In this document: in pieces, positions 9,058-18,407 of the stretch
How positions within the stretch are numbered: the stretch's first letter is position 1
How the letters are laid out: each line of letters opens with the position of its first letter
Assembly: GCF_008087085.1 (NCBI RefSeq)
Contig: NZ_VIYJ01000008.1
Span: 62,001 to 126,000 of the forward strand
DNA length: 64,000 nt
Reading direction: 5' to 3'
DNA from: Nocardioides rubriscoriae
Lineage (GTDB): Bacteria; Actinomycetota; Actinomycetes; Propionibacteriales; Nocardioidaceae
Program-made: the position numbers and the translations under genes
The notes under the pieces: generated by a model
Seen by the model: the letters and a program-made list of their open reading frames with translations, nothing else
The model's database searches: none
Told to the model about the DNA's origin: nothing

Positions 9058-10454
9058 GACAGGTCCCCGATCGCGGACTCGATCGCGCGGTGGAAGGTCG
9101 GGTAGGCGTAGATCATCGTGCGCAACGTCGCGACCGGCACCGCGGCGTGCACCGCGAGGGCGAGCAGGCCGAGGATCTCGCCGCCCGCCGGACCGACGGC
9201 GGTGGCGCCGACCAGGACCCCGCGGTCGGCGTCCTCGACGACCTTGACCAGGCCGCGCGCCCCGGGGCCGTGGGTGAACCCGCGCGAGGACTGCTCGAGC
9301 GGGGTGCTGCCGACCCGCACGGTGAGCCCGGCGTCACGCGCCTGCTGCTCGGTCAGCCCGACGCCGCCGACCTCGGGGTCGGTGAAGGTGACGTGGGGCA
9401 GCGCGTGGTACGCCGCCGCGGGGCCGTCCTCGCCGAGCAGGTCGCGCTGGGCGATGGCCGACTGGTACATCGAGACGTGGGTGAACGCTCCCTTGCCGGT
9501 GACGTCGCCGATCGCCCACAGACCCTCGACCCCCTGCACCCGGAGCCGGTCGTCGACGTCGAGGGTCCGCGCGGTCGGGTCGAGACCGACGGTCTCGAGG
9601 CCGAGGTCGTCGAGGTTGGGGGTGCGCCCGGCGGCCACGAGCAGCTTGTCCGCGACGAGCTCCTCCCCGCCCACGGTCACCGTGAACGCACCGTCGGCGT
9701 AGGCGACCCGGGAGGTCTGCGCGGAGGTCATCACCCGGATGCCCTCACCGACGAGCACGTCCTGCAGGATCGCGGCGGCCTCGGGCTCGTTGGTGGGGAC
9801 CAGCCGGTCGCCGTGCTGCACGATCGTCACCCGCACCCCGAACCGCGCGAACACCTGCGCCAGCTCGCAGCCGATCGGCCCGCCGCCGATGACGACCAGC
9901 GATCCCGGCAGCGCGTCGGCACGCAGCGCGTCGCGGTTGGTCCAGTACGGCGTCCCCGCGAGCCCGTCGATCGGCGGTGCGGCCGGGCGGGTGCCGGGGT
10001 TGAGCACGACGCCGCGCGTCACGCCCACCGAGCGGGTCGACCCGTCGGGCAGCTCGACGTCGACACGGCCGGGCCCGGCCAGCCGACCGGTGCCGTGCAC
10101 GACCTCGGCGCCAGCGCCCTCGAGGCGGCGTACGGCGACGGTGTCGTCCCAGCCGTCGGTGGCCTGCTCGCTGACCCGCTGCGCGACCGGCGCCCAGCTG
10201 GCGGTGACGCTGACGTCGCCCGCGAGCGTCGCGGCGCGACCGGCCTCGGCCAGGGCGTCGGCCGCGCGCACCATCATCTTCGACGGGATGCACCCGTAGT
10301 AGGGGCACTCGCCGCCGACCAGGTGCTTGTCGAGGGCGAGCACCCGCAGGCCGGCCTTCGCGGCCCCGGTCGCGAGGGCCTCGCCACCGGGCCCGAGGCC
10401 GATCACGACCAGATCGACGGTGTCGGTGTCGGTGTCAGTGCTCATCGCGCTCAT
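9054..10454 (-). CDS. FAD-dependent pyridine nucleotide-disulfide oxidoreductase
   Basis: A dihydrolipoamide dehydrogenase/mercuric-reductase-like flavoprotein of about 466 residues. FAD motif VVIGLGPGGEALA is near the N-terminus, followed by the redox-active pair in GGECPYYGCIPSK (CxxxxC). The NAD(P) motif is VVIGGGPIGCELAQVF, and the second FAD motif is LWAIGDVTGKGAFTH. The dimerisation domain carries YAYPTFHRAIES. The His-Pro (HP) pair of the true lipoamide enzyme is replaced by P-T-F-H, so another disulfide or quinone substrate is likely. Start is ATG 10454 or ATG 10445; neither has a clear RBS. Confidence 0.85.
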   Translation of the reverse strand: MSAMSTDTDTDTVDLVVIGLGPGGEALATGAAKAGLRVLALDKHLVGGECPYYGCIPSKMMVRAADALAEAGRAATLAGDVSVTASWAPVAQRVSEQATDGWDDTVAVRRLEGAGAEVVHGTGRLAGPGRVDVELPDGSTRSVGVTRGVVLNPGTRPAAPPIDGLAGTPYWTNRDALRADALPGSLVVIGGGPIGCELAQVFARFGVRVTIVQHGDRLVPTNEPEAAAILQDVLVGEGIRVMTSAQTSRVAYADGAFTVTVGGEELVADKLLVAAGRTPNLDDLGLETVGLDPTARTLDVDDRLRVQGVEGLWAIGDVTGKGAFTHVSMYQSAIAQRDLLGEDGPAAAYHALPHVTFTDPEVGGVGLTEQQARDAGLTVRVGSTPLEQSSRGFTHGPGARGLVKVVEDADRGVLVGATAVGPAGGEILGLLALAVHAAVPVATLRTMIYAYPTFHRAIESAIGDLS

Positions 10455-10529
10455 CGGCACAGCATGGCGCAGCCGGGGCCCGTCGTACTCCCCGGTGGGG
10501 GTGACCAAGCGGTGACGGCGGGAGTGCGG

Positions 10530-10937
10530 TCAGCCGACGGCGGGGCGCGCGCGCTGGATCGCGCCCAGCACGCCGTTGACGAACTGCGGCGACTCGTCGG
10601 TCGAGAGGTCCTGGACCAGCGCCATCGCCTCGGTGACGGCGACGTGGTCGGGCACGTCGTCGGCCCACAGCAGCTCCCAGACGCCGAGCCGCAGCACGTT
10701 GCGGTCGACGGCGGGCATCCGGTCGAGGCTCCAGGCTGCGGAGAACTCCCCCAGCAGCTGGTCGATGCGCTCCACGTGCGCGGCCACGCCACGCACGAGC
10801 GTCAGGGTGTAGTCGTTGGGCGGGCCGTCGCCGGCCGCGATGACGCGGTCGAGGGCCTCGGTCGGCGTCTCGCCGCGCAGGTCAGCGGCGTACAGCACGT
10901 CGAGGGCGCGCTTGCGGGCCTTGGAACGGGCCCCCAT
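10530..10937 (-). CDS. nusB: Transcription antitermination factor NusB
   Basis: A 135-residue all-helical RNA-binding protein with the N-terminal ARSKARKRALDVLYAADLRG and C-terminal DVPDHVAVTEAMALVQDLSTDESPQFVNGVLG signatures of NusB. It joins NusE in rRNA antitermination complexes. The ATG overlaps the last base of the efp stop codon (TGATG), so it is coupled to efp, a usual actinobacterial pairing. Confidence 0.96.
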   Translation of the reverse strand: MGARSKARKRALDVLYAADLRGETPTEALDRVIAAGDGPPNDYTLTLVRGVAAHVERIDQLLGEFSAAWSLDRMPAVDRNVLRLGVWELLWADDVPDHVAVTEAMALVQDLSTDESPQFVNGVLGAIQRARPAVG

Positions 10938-11500
10938 CAGGACTTGACGCGACCCATGTAGGACGAGTCGCGGGTGTCGACCTTGACCTTCTCGCCCTGG
11001 TTGATGAACAGCGGCACCTGGATCTCGTGGCCGGTCTCGAGCGTGGCGGGCTTGGTGCGCCCGGTGGCACTGTCGCCGGCCAGGCCGGGCTCGGTGAAGG
11101 TGACCAGGAGCTCGACCGAGGCCGGGAGCTCGATGAACAGCACGCGACCGTCGTTGGTGGCGACCACGGCCTCCTGGTTCTCGAGCAGGAAGTTGGCGTT
11201 GCCGCCGACGATCTCGGGGGCGATCTCGAGCTGCTCGTAGTTGGAGGTGTCCATGAAGACGAACGACGAGCCGTCGTTGTAGAGGTACTGCATGGTGCGA
11301 CGGTCGACGGTCGCGGTCTCGACCTTGGTGCCGGCGTTGAACGTCTTGTCGACGGTCTTGTTGGACTCGACGTTCTTGAGCTTGGTGCGCACGAACGCGG
11401 GGCCCTTGCCCGGCTTGACGTGCTGGAACTCGATGACGGCCCAGAGCTGGCCCTCGAGGTTGAGCACCATGCCGTTCTTCAGGTCGTTGGTGGTAGCCAT
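10937..11500 (-). CDS. efp: Translation elongation factor P
   Basis: A 187-residue EF-P with the KOW-like N-terminal domain ([19 protein letters not shown]), then OB domains ending in [19 protein letters not shown]. The loop holding the modifiable residue reads [15 protein letters not shown], with Lys as in unmodified or lysylated types. It relieves ribosome stalling at polyproline, relevant here because several neighbours encode proline-rich stretches. Start ATG 11500; nusB follows directly. Confidence 0.97.
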   Translation of the reverse strand: MATTNDLKNGMVLNLEGQLWAVIEFQHVKPGKGPAFVRTKLKNVESNKTVDKTFNAGTKVETATVDRRTMQYLYNDGSSFVFMDTSNYEQLEIAPEIVGGNANFLLENQEAVVATNDGRVLFIELPASVELLVTFTEPGLAGDSATGRTKPATLETGHEIQVPLFINQGEKVKVDTRDSSYMGRVKS

Positions 11501-11734
11501 GCGCGCAGGTCAGCCTTCGTCGTCGGAGATCGGGTAACGTCACCGGCGCCGGTCCCTCAGGCGCCCGGGCAACAGCGCACGAGTCTATCGGGCCGGACCA
11601 CCCCTCCGCGAAAGCGAGGCGACTCGCCACCGACCAGAACCGCGACCGACCCAGGCCGCGTCGACTTCACGACCCCACCCGAACCGACACTGACCCGGGG
11701 TGCGCCAGCCTCCCGGGGACGCGGCGAAAGTCGA

Positions 11735-11771
11735 CGCGGGGTGAGTCGCTCCCGCGCTGCGACACCCCGCG
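11735..11771 (-). terminator. Possible stem-loop after aroQ
   Basis: CGCGGGGTGAGTCGC (11735-11749) pairs with GCGACACCCCGCG (11759-11771) apart from a two-base bulge. It lies downstream of aroQ in the 289-bp gap before efp. There is no U-tract, so intrinsic termination is uncertain. Nothing else definite is visible in the gap. Confidence 0.4.
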
Positions 11772-11789
11772 AAGTCGACGCAGAGCGGG

Positions 11790-12239
11790 TCAGCCCTGCG
11801 TCGGGTCCTGCCGGAGGCGCGCCACCGACTCGAGCGCGAGCCGGTAGCCGTCGATGCCGTGCCCGGCGATCACCTCGGCCGCGTGGGGGGTGACCACGGA
11901 GGTGTGGCGGAAGACCTCGGGTCGCTGGGTGGGGTCGCTGATGTGGACCTCGACCAGCGGGGCCGTCAGCTGGGCGCAGGCGTCGAAGACGGCGTAGGAG
12001 TAGTGGGTCCAGGCGGCGGCGTTGAGGACCACGGGGGTCGCCTGGTCTGCGGCGTCGTTGAGCCAGTCCAGCAGCACGCCCTCGTGGTTGGTCTGGCGTA
12101 GGTCGACCTCGAGCCCCAGCGCCGCACCCCACCCCACGCACAGCGACGCCAGCTCGGCGTGGGTGGTCGAGCCGTAGATCTCGGGCTGGCGGCGCCCCAG
12201 CCGTCCGAGGTTGGGTCCGTTGAGGACCAGGACCCTCAC
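11790..12239 (-). CDS. aroQ: 3-dehydroquinate dehydratase, type II
   Basis: A 149-residue type II dehydroquinase, third step of the shikimate pathway. Key motifs are NGPNLGRLGRRQPEIYG at the N-terminus with the catalytic Tyr, NAAAWTHYSYAVFDA, and VEVHISDP with the catalytic His. GTG 12239 overlaps the aroB stop by 4 nt. Last gene of aroC-aroK-aroB-aroQ. Confidence 0.96.
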   Translation of the reverse strand: MRVLVLNGPNLGRLGRRQPEIYGSTTHAELASLCVGWGAALGLEVDLRQTNHEGVLLDWLNDAADQATPVVLNAAAWTHYSYAVFDACAQLTAPLVEVHISDPTQRPEVFRHTSVVTPHAAEVIAGHGIDGYRLALESVARLRQDPTQG

Positions 12240-13387
12240 GCGCCCGGCCCTGCGGTCGGTCCTGCGATGGCGGCGTAGGCCTCGCGCAGGTGCTCCTCCG
12301 ACGGCCCGGCGAGCACGGTGGGCCGTCCGACGTCGTCGAGGACGACGAAGCGCAGCTGGGCGCCGCGCGACTTCTTGTCCAGGCGCATGGTCGCGAGCAG
12401 GTGGTCGAAGGGCTCGGCGTCATAGGTCGTCGGCAGACCCACCCGGCCGAACGCGGCGCGGTGGCGCTCGACGACCTCGGCCGGGAGCCCGGCCGCACGG
12501 TGGGCGAGCTCGGCGACGAAGACGCACCCGATGGCGACGGCCTCGCCGTGGCGGATGCCGTAGGCCTCGGCGCGCTCGATGGCGTGGGCCAGGGTGTGGC
12601 CGTAGTTGAGGGCCTCGCGGCCGGGGTGCCCGCCGGTGCCGCCCTGCTCCTTGAGGTCGGCGACGACGACGTCGATCTTGACCTGGATCGCCCGCTCGAC
12701 AAGCTCGCGCAGGACCGGCGACGGCGCGACGAGCTCGTCCGGCGGCGTCGACTCGACCAGCCGCAGGATCTCGGGGTCGGCGATGAACCCGCACTTGATG
12801 ACCTCACCCAGGCCCGCGACCAGCTCGTCGCGCGGCAGGGTCTCGAGCAGCGACAGGTCGCAGATGACGCCGGCCGGCTCGTGGAAGGCGCCGACGAGAT
12901 TCTTGCCGGCCTCGGTGTTGATGCCGGTCTTGCCGCCGACCGCGGCGTCGACCATCGCCAGCAGGGTCGTCGGCACGTGCACGACGCGCACCCCGCGCAG
13001 CCACGAGGCGGCGACGAACCCGCCGAGGTCGGTGGTGGCTCCCCCGCCCAGCGTGACGATCACGTCGGAGCGCGTGAAGCCCTCCTCTCCGAGCGCCTCC
13101 CAGCACGCGTTGGCGACCTCCGCGGTCTTGGCGTCCTCGCCGTCGGGCACCGCCAGCACGGTCACGTCACGGTCGGGCATGGTGTCGACCAGGGGGGCCA
13201 CGACGTCCTCGACGAGCTCCTCGAGCGCGTCGGGACAGATGAGGGCGACGCGCAGCGCGTCACCGACCATCTCGGGCAGCCGGTCGGCCAGGTGGTGGCC
13301 GACCACGACGTCGTACGGCGAGGCACCGCCGACGTGCAGGACGGTCTCGACCTCGTGGTGGTGCTGGTCGGGGTCGGGCTCGCTCAT
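12236..13387 (-). CDS. aroB: 3-dehydroquinate synthase
   Basis: A 383-residue NAD- and metal-dependent cyclase that makes 3-dehydroquinate from DAHP. The GGGATTDLGGFVAASWLRGV and VPTTLLAMVDAAVGGKTGIN motifs are present. Metal ligands are visible in EVIKCGFI, REALNYGHTLAHAIE and RHGEAVAIG. It overlaps aroK by 4 nt upstream and aroQ downstream. Confidence 0.97.
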   Translation of the reverse strand: MSEPDPDQHHHEVETVLHVGGASPYDVVVGHHLADRLPEMVGDALRVALICPDALEELVEDVVAPLVDTMPDRDVTVLAVPDGEDAKTAEVANACWEALGEEGFTRSDVIVTLGGGATTDLGGFVAASWLRGVRVVHVPTTLLAMVDAAVGGKTGINTEAGKNLVGAFHEPAGVICDLSLLETLPRDELVAGLGEVIKCGFIADPEILRLVESTPPDELVAPSPVLRELVERAIQVKIDVVVADLKEQGGTGGHPGREALNYGHTLAHAIERAEAYGIRHGEAVAIGCVFVAELAHRAAGLPAEVVERHRAAFGRVGLPTTYDAEPFDHLLATMRLDKKSRGAQLRFVVLDDVGRPTVLAGPSEEHLREAYAAIAGPTAGPGA

Positions 13388-13896
13388 GACAGGGCCTCCT
13401 GGATCCGGGCCGCGACGTCCTCGGGCGCGGTCTCGTCGGTGTCGACGACGATCGTGGCGACCGACTCGTAGACGGGGGCGCGCTCCTCGAGGGTCGCCTT
13501 GATCTGGGCCCGCACGTTGCCGAAGAGCAGCGGGCGGCCGGCCCCGAGACCGACGCGCTTGACCGCCTCGGCCAGGCCCACGCGCAGGAAGACCACCCGG
13601 TGCCCGGCCAGCAGTGCGCGGGTCGAGGCGTCGAGGACGGCGCCGCCGCCCAGCGACAGCACGCCGTCGTGCGAGGCCAGGGCGGCGGCGACCGCGTCGC
13701 GCTCCAGCGCCCGGAAGTGCGCCTCGCCGGACTCGACGAAGATGTCGGAGATCGAGCGGCCCTCGGCCGCCTCGACGTCGGTGTCGGTGTCGCGGGCAGC
13801 CACCCCGAGCCGCTCGGCCAGCAGGCCCGCGACCGTCGACTTGCCGGCGCCCATCGGCCCGACGAGGACGACGACCGGACGGGTCGTACCGATCAC
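13384..13896 (-). CDS. aroK: Shikimate kinase
   Basis: A 170-residue P-loop kinase starting at GTG 13896, which overlaps the aroC stop by 4 nt. The Walker A motif is GPMGAGKST, near residue 12. The shikimate-binding DTD is in [20 protein letters not shown], and LGGGAVL follows. It phosphorylates the shikimate 3-OH. An upstream in-frame extension is shadow of aroC. Confidence 0.96.
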   Translation of the reverse strand: MIGTTRPVVVLVGPMGAGKSTVAGLLAERLGVAARDTDTDVEAAEGRSISDIFVESGEAHFRALERDAVAAALASHDGVLSLGGGAVLDASTRALLAGHRVVFLRVGLAEAVKRVGLGAGRPLLFGNVRAQIKATLEERAPVYESVATIVVDTDETAPEDVAARIQEALS

Positions 13897-15071
13897 CGGT
13901 ACCTCAGCGCCGCGAGGTACGACGCGCAGTTGCGCCGGGTCTCCCCCAGCGAGTCGCCGCCGAACTTCTCGATCACCGCGTCGGCCAGCACGAGGGCGAC
14001 CATGGCCTCCGCGACGATGCCGGCCGCGGGAACCGCGCACACGTCGGAGCGCTGGTGGTGGGCGACGGTGGCCTCACCCGTCGCGACGTCGACGGTGCGC
14101 AGAGCCCGCGGCACCGTGGCGATCGGCTTCATCGCCGCCCGGACCCGCAGCACCTCGCCGGTGGTCATGCCGCCCTCGGTGCCGCCGGAGCGGCCCGAGG
14201 CCCGGCGGATGCCGTCGTCGGTCGCGAGGATCTCGTCGTGGGCCAGGGAGCCGGGGGTCGCGGCGAGCTCGAAGCCGTCACCGACCTCGACGCCCTTGAT
14301 CGCCTGGATGCCCATGAGGGCACCGGCGAGGCGGGAGTCGAGGCGACGGTCCCAGTGCACGTGGGAGCCCAGGCCCGGCGGGAGGCCGTGGACGACGACC
14401 TCGACGACGCCGCCGAGCGTGTCACCGTCCTTGTGGGCCTGGTCGACGCGCGCGACCATCGCCGCGGCGGCCTCGGGGTCCAGGCAGCGGACCGGGTCGT
14501 CGTCGAGACGAGCGACGTCGTCGGGCTCGGGCCAGACCCCCGCAGGGGCCCGCACCCCGCCGAGCTCGATGACGTGGGACACGATGCGGGCGCCGACGGC
14601 CTGCTCGAGGAAGTTGGAGGCGACCCGGCCCAGCGCCACGCGCGCCGCGGTCTCGCGGGCCGAGGCGCGCTCGAGGATGGGCCGCGCCTCCTCGAAGTCG
14701 TACTTCTGCATCCCCGCGAGGTCGGCGTGGCCCGGGCGGGGCCGGGTGAGGGGCGCGTTGCGGCCGGTGTCCTTGAGCAGCGTCGGGTCGACCGGGTCGG
14801 CCGCCATCACGGTCTCCCACTTGGGCCACTCGGTGTTGCCGACGGTGATCGCGACCGGACCGCCCTGCGTCAGGCCGTGGCGGACGCCGCCGGTGAGCGT
14901 GACCTCGTCCTGCTCGAACTTCATCCGGGCGCCGCGCCCGTAGCCCAGCCGCCGACGCGCCAACGAGTCGGCGATGTCGGACGTCGTGACCTCGACGTGG
15001 GCGGGAAGGCCCTCGAGGATGGCGGTCAGGGAAGGTCCGTGGGACTCACCCGCGGTCAACCAGCGCAGCAT
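13893..15071 (-). CDS. aroC: Chorismate synthase
   Basis: A 392-residue FMN-dependent lyase, last step of the shikimate pathway. The signatures [62 protein letters not shown] and GGMTTGEVL are all present. First of the four overlapping aro genes; the upstream neighbour is a prepilin peptidase 40 nt away. Confidence 0.97.
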   Translation of the reverse strand: MLRWLTAGESHGPSLTAILEGLPAHVEVTTSDIADSLARRRLGYGRGARMKFEQDEVTLTGGVRHGLTQGGPVAITVGNTEWPKWETVMAADPVDPTLLKDTGRNAPLTRPRPGHADLAGMQKYDFEEARPILERASARETAARVALGRVASNFLEQAVGARIVSHVIELGGVRAPAGVWPEPDDVARLDDDPVRCLDPEAAAAMVARVDQAHKDGDTLGGVVEVVVHGLPPGLGSHVHWDRRLDSRLAGALMGIQAIKGVEVGDGFELAATPGSLAHDEILATDDGIRRASGRSGGTEGGMTTGEVLRVRAAMKPIATVPRALRTVDVATGEATVAHHQRSDVCAVPAAGIVAEAMVALVLADAVIEKFGGDSLGETRRNCASYLAALRYR

Positions 15072-15111
15072 GGCGTCAGTCTCGCACCCGCCCTCTCACC
15101 CCTCCGACCGG

Positions 15112-15861
15112 TCACCCACCGGCGAGATGACCGAGCACGGCCGGACCCACCAGCAGCCCCACCAGCGCGCCGACGCACATGAAGGGACCGAACGGGAACT
15201 GCGTCTTGAGGTAGGAGGCCCGTCGCTTGACCACGGCCAGCACGAGGCCGGGCACGCCGAGCAGCAGGAACCCGGAGTACATCCCGACCAGGAACTCCGG
15301 CCACCCCAGGTAGCCGAGGGCCAGCGAGAGCAGCGCCGCGAGCCGCACGTCGCCGTAACCCAGGCCGACCGGGTAGATGAACCACAGCACCCAGTAGAAG
15401 ACGTAGCCGACGACCATCGCGACCAGCCCGCGGCGCAGGTCGTCCCACGTCGCGACCAGCCCGGCGTGCGCGACCACGAGCACGATCGCCGTCCAGAGCG
15501 CCGGCAGCACCACGACCGCCGGGAGCAACCGGGTCCGCAGGTCGACGATGCTCAGCGCGACCACCACGGGGACGAGCAGCACGTAGCCCACCAGGAGCCA
15601 CGACCAGCCGAGCCTGGCGCCGACCAGTCCCCCCGCCACCCCGCAGACCACCAGGGCCACCGGTGCGAACCAGGCCAGGTCGGCCACGACCGCGTACGGC
15701 TCCTTGGGGCCCTCCAGCAGCTCGCGGGCGCGCTCGCGATCGGTCTTGTCCTCGTCGGGCGTCTCGGGTGGCTCGGGCAGGCGTCGCACCACCAGGGGTG
15801 ACAGGTAGCCGAGTACCGCCGCGACCACGGCCGCCACGATCGCGGCCCGGACCTCGTCCAT
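15112..15861 (-). CDS. Type IV prepilin peptidase / A24-family membrane aspartic protease
   Basis: A 249-residue membrane protein with about seven hydrophobic segments. It has the two catalytic-Asp motifs of the family: VDLRTRLLP and GYGDVRLA. It lacks the Cys-rich N-terminal methylase domain of classical PilD, as is common in actinobacteria. ATG 15861 overlaps the aroE stop. No pilin gene is visible nearby, so its substrate lies elsewhere. Confidence 0.88.
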   Translation of the reverse strand: MDEVRAAIVAAVVAAVLGYLSPLVVRRLPEPPETPDEDKTDRERARELLEGPKEPYAVVADLAWFAPVALVVCGVAGGLVGARLGWSWLLVGYVLLVPVVVALSIVDLRTRLLPAVVVLPALWTAIVLVVAHAGLVATWDDLRRGLVAMVVGYVFYWVLWFIYPVGLGYGDVRLAALLSLALGYLGWPEFLVGMYSGFLLLGVPGLVLAVVKRRASYLKTQFPFGPFMCVGALVGLLVGPAVLGHLAGG

Positions 15862-16691
15862 CACCCGTCGCTCGGACCGGCCGCGCGGGCCCGCAGCGCC
15901 GCCTGCCCGGCCGCGCGCATCGCGTCGAGCGGACCGGGGTGACCGGTGAAGAGCCCGACCTGCAGCACCGCCTGGTGCACGAGCAGGTCCAGCCCGGTGA
16001 CGAGCACCCGGCCGTCGTGGGACGCCGCCGCCGCGAGCGGCGTGGGCCAGGGGTCGTAGAGCACCTCGAAGACCACCGGCACGGCCTCGCAGCGCCGCAC
16101 CAGGCCCTCGGTCTGGACCGCGGCCGGCACGGTCGACACGACGACCTCGCCGCGCACCGACGCGTCGTCGATCGCCCCGACCGTCACCGTCGGTGCCGAC
16201 GCGTGCGCCGCGATCGCCGCGACGGTCTCGGCGGCCCGCTGCGGCGAGCGCGCCAGCAGCCTCACCTCGCGTGCGCCCAGCTCGCACAGCGCGAGCCCGG
16301 TCGAAGCGGCGGTCGCACCGGCCCCCAGGACCGTCACGACCGAGACCTCGCCGTCCCAGCGCTCACGGACGGCCGCCACGGCTCCCGGCAGGTCGGTGTT
16401 GTCGAGCCGGGTGCGGTCGCCGTCGAGCACCACCGTGTTGGCCGCGCCGGTCAGCGCCACCGCGGCCGTGCGTTCCTCGACCAGCCCCAGCACCTCGCGC
16501 TTGAGCGGCATCGTCAGCGACAGCCCGCGCCAGGTGTCACGGTCCAGACCGCCCAGGAGGTCGGCGAGCCCGCCCGACGGCACCCGCACCGCGTCGTAGG
16601 TCCAGTCCAGCCCGAGCACGTCGTACGCCGCCCGGTGCAGCACCGGGGACAGCGAGTGGGCGATCGGGTCGCCCAGCACGGCACAGCGCAT
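15861..16691 (-). CDS. aroE: Shikimate dehydrogenase
   Basis: A 276-residue NADPH-dependent reductase of 3-dehydroshikimate. The N-terminus is MRCAVLGDPIAHSLSPVLHRAAYD, with SLSP as shikimate-binding motif. It continues with LTMPLK holding the catalytic Lys, ANTVV, and VLGAGATAASTGLALCELG as nucleotide motif. ATG 16691 lies 11 nt after the mltG stop. Confidence 0.95.
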   Translation of the reverse strand: MRCAVLGDPIAHSLSPVLHRAAYDVLGLDWTYDAVRVPSGGLADLLGGLDRDTWRGLSLTMPLKREVLGLVEERTAAVALTGAANTVVLDGDRTRLDNTDLPGAVAAVRERWDGEVSVVTVLGAGATAASTGLALCELGAREVRLLARSPQRAAETVAAIAAHASAPTVTVGAIDDASVRGEVVVSTVPAAVQTEGLVRRCEAVPVVFEVLYDPWPTPLAAAASHDGRVLVTGLDLLVHQAVLQVGLFTGHPGPLDAMRAAGQAALRARAAGPSDG

Positions 16692-16702
16692 CGGTCGGCC
16701 GC

Positions 16703-17905
16703 TCAGCAGCGGTCGGACTTCGTCGCGCAGTAGTCGCGCAGCTCGGCCTTGAGGGCCAGGAAGTCGTCGTAGGTGGTGGCGAACTTGGTCTTGCCCGAGT
16801 CGAGGTCGACCGTGACGTAGTAGAACCACGGACCCTTGACCGGCTTGATCGCCGCCTGGATCGCGTCGCGGCTCGGCGTCGCGATCGGGCCGGGCGGCAG
16901 GCCCGCCATCGTGTAGGTGTTGTAGGGGCTGGTCGCGACCTCGTCGATCTGGGCCTGCGACGGCACCGCGACCTTCTCGCCGCGCGCGTAGTTGATCGTC
17001 GCGTCCATCTGCAGCCGCCCGATGGTCTCGGCGGTGGGGTCGGCGAGCCGGTTGTAGACGACCCGGGCGATCTTGGCCTTCCCGGTCTCGTCGAGCAGGC
17101 TGCCCTCGGCCTCGACCAGGCTGGCGATCGTCATCAGGTCGTGCTCGCTGTAGCCGAGCCGGTCGGCCGCCCCGGCGAGGTCGACCTCGTCGAGCGTCTC
17201 GACGGTCCGCGCGACCATCGTCGACAAGATGGTGGCCGCGTCGTCGTCGGGGAAGAACACGAAGCTGCCCGGTGACAGGTAGCCCTCGGCGCTGCCGTCG
17301 GCCTCGGGGGGCAGGCCCAGCTCCTGGGGGTCGGCCAGCACGGCGTCGTACTGCTTGCGGGTGATGCCGGTGTCCTTGACCAGCAGGGCCAGCACCTCCT
17401 CGACGGTCTTGCCGGGGGTGAAGGTGAACGACGTGCCACGGGTCCTACCGCCGACCAGCACGTCGACCACCTGGGCGGCCTTCATCTTCTTCTTCAGCCG
17501 GTAGACCCCCTCGCGGATCCCTCGCGAGGCGTCGTCGGCGTCCGCGGCCTCGACGTAGGCCTCGGCCGAGGCCACGACGCCCAGGGCCTCGAGGTTGCGT
17601 GCCATCACTGAGATCGAGTCGCCGCCGGCGACCGTGAACACCACCGACCCCGAGCCCGGTCCGGCGAAGTCGGCGGCGTCGGAGGCGAAGGGGTTGCTCA
17701 CGTCGACGGTGCGCACGGCCAGGACGGCACCGACCACCAGCACCGCCAGGACGACCAGGACGGGCAGGCACCCGGAGCGGCGCCGACCCCGCCGAGACCC
17801 TCCTCGGCGCGTATGGCTGTGGGCGTCGGCCGGGCCGTGGCCCGGCACGATCGAGGCGTCGTCGTGGATCCCGTGGTCGACGCCGTAGGGCTCGTGGTCA
17901 GACAT
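16703..17905 (-). CDS. mltG: Endolytic murein transglycosylase MltG
   Basis: A 400-residue YceG-like protein. An acidic/His-rich cytoplasmic N-terminus with a basic Arg patch precedes one transmembrane helix at about 47-67. The periplasmic domain contains SLVEAEG with the catalytic Glu and RVVYNRLA, and ends in SPYNTYTMAGLPPGPIATPSRDAI. It cleaves nascent peptidoglycan and limits glycan length. It overlaps the ruvX stop by 8 nt. Confidence 0.95.
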   Translation of the reverse strand: MSDHEPYGVDHGIHDDASIVPGHGPADAHSHTRRGGSRRGRRRSGCLPVLVVLAVLVVGAVLAVRTVDVSNPFASDAADFAGPGSGSVVFTVAGGDSISVMARNLEALGVVASAEAYVEAADADDASRGIREGVYRLKKKMKAAQVVDVLVGGRTRGTSFTFTPGKTVEEVLALLVKDTGITRKQYDAVLADPQELGLPPEADGSAEGYLSPGSFVFFPDDDAATILSTMVARTVETLDEVDLAGAADRLGYSEHDLMTIASLVEAEGSLLDETGKAKIARVVYNRLADPTAETIGRLQMDATINYARGEKVAVPSQAQIDEVATSPYNTYTMAGLPPGPIATPSRDAIQAAIKPVKGPWFYYVTVDLDSGKTKFATTYDDFLALKAELRDYCATKSDRC

Positions 17906-18407
17906 CCGTCTCCTCGGGCTGGGCGTCGGGTTGGGCGTCAGGGGGCGAGGTCACGAGCTCCCCGGGGGGCAGTCCGGTGGCGCGCTCGCTGTCCAGGGCG
18001 TGCTGCAGGATGAGCACCGCCGCGGCCTGGTCGACGACCGCGCGGCGCTGCGCACCCTTGGTGCCACGGTCGCGCAGCATAGCCTCCGCCGACACGGTGG
18101 TCAGGCGTTCGTCGACCAGCCGCACGGGCAGCGGCGACACCGACGCCGCGAGCGTCGCCGCCCACTCCCGGGTCTTGGCCGCGGCCGGACCCTCGCGCCC
18201 CGACAGCGACCGCGGCAGCCCGACCACGACCTCCAGGACGGTCGACTCCGCAGCGATGGCGCGCAGCAGCTGTCGGATCCGCTTGAGGTCGCCGGAGCCG
18301 CGGCGCACGGTCTCGACGGGGCTCGCGAGGAAGCCCGACGGATCGCTGCGCGCCACGCCGATCCGCGCGTCGCCGGGGTCGATGCCGAGTCGGACGCCCG
18401 GCCTCAC
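17898..18407 (-). CDS. ruvX: Putative Holliday junction resolvase RuvX/YqgF
   Basis: A 169-residue RNase H-fold nuclease with the motifs RLGIDPGDARIGVARSDPSG, VVGLPRSLSGREG and VDERLTTVSAEAML; the family acts in pre-16S rRNA maturation and possibly junction resolution. GTG 18407 overlaps the alaS stop by 4 nt. The C-terminus is a short acidic/Pro tail. A much longer in-frame upstream reading is shadow of alaS. Confidence 0.94.
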   Translation of the reverse strand: MRPGVRLGIDPGDARIGVARSDPSGFLASPVETVRRGSGDLKRIRQLLRAIAAESTVLEVVVGLPRSLSGREGPAAAKTREWAATLAASVSPLPVRLVDERLTTVSAEAMLRDRGTKGAQRRAVVDQAAAVLILQHALDSERATGLPPGELVTSPPDAQPDAQPEETDV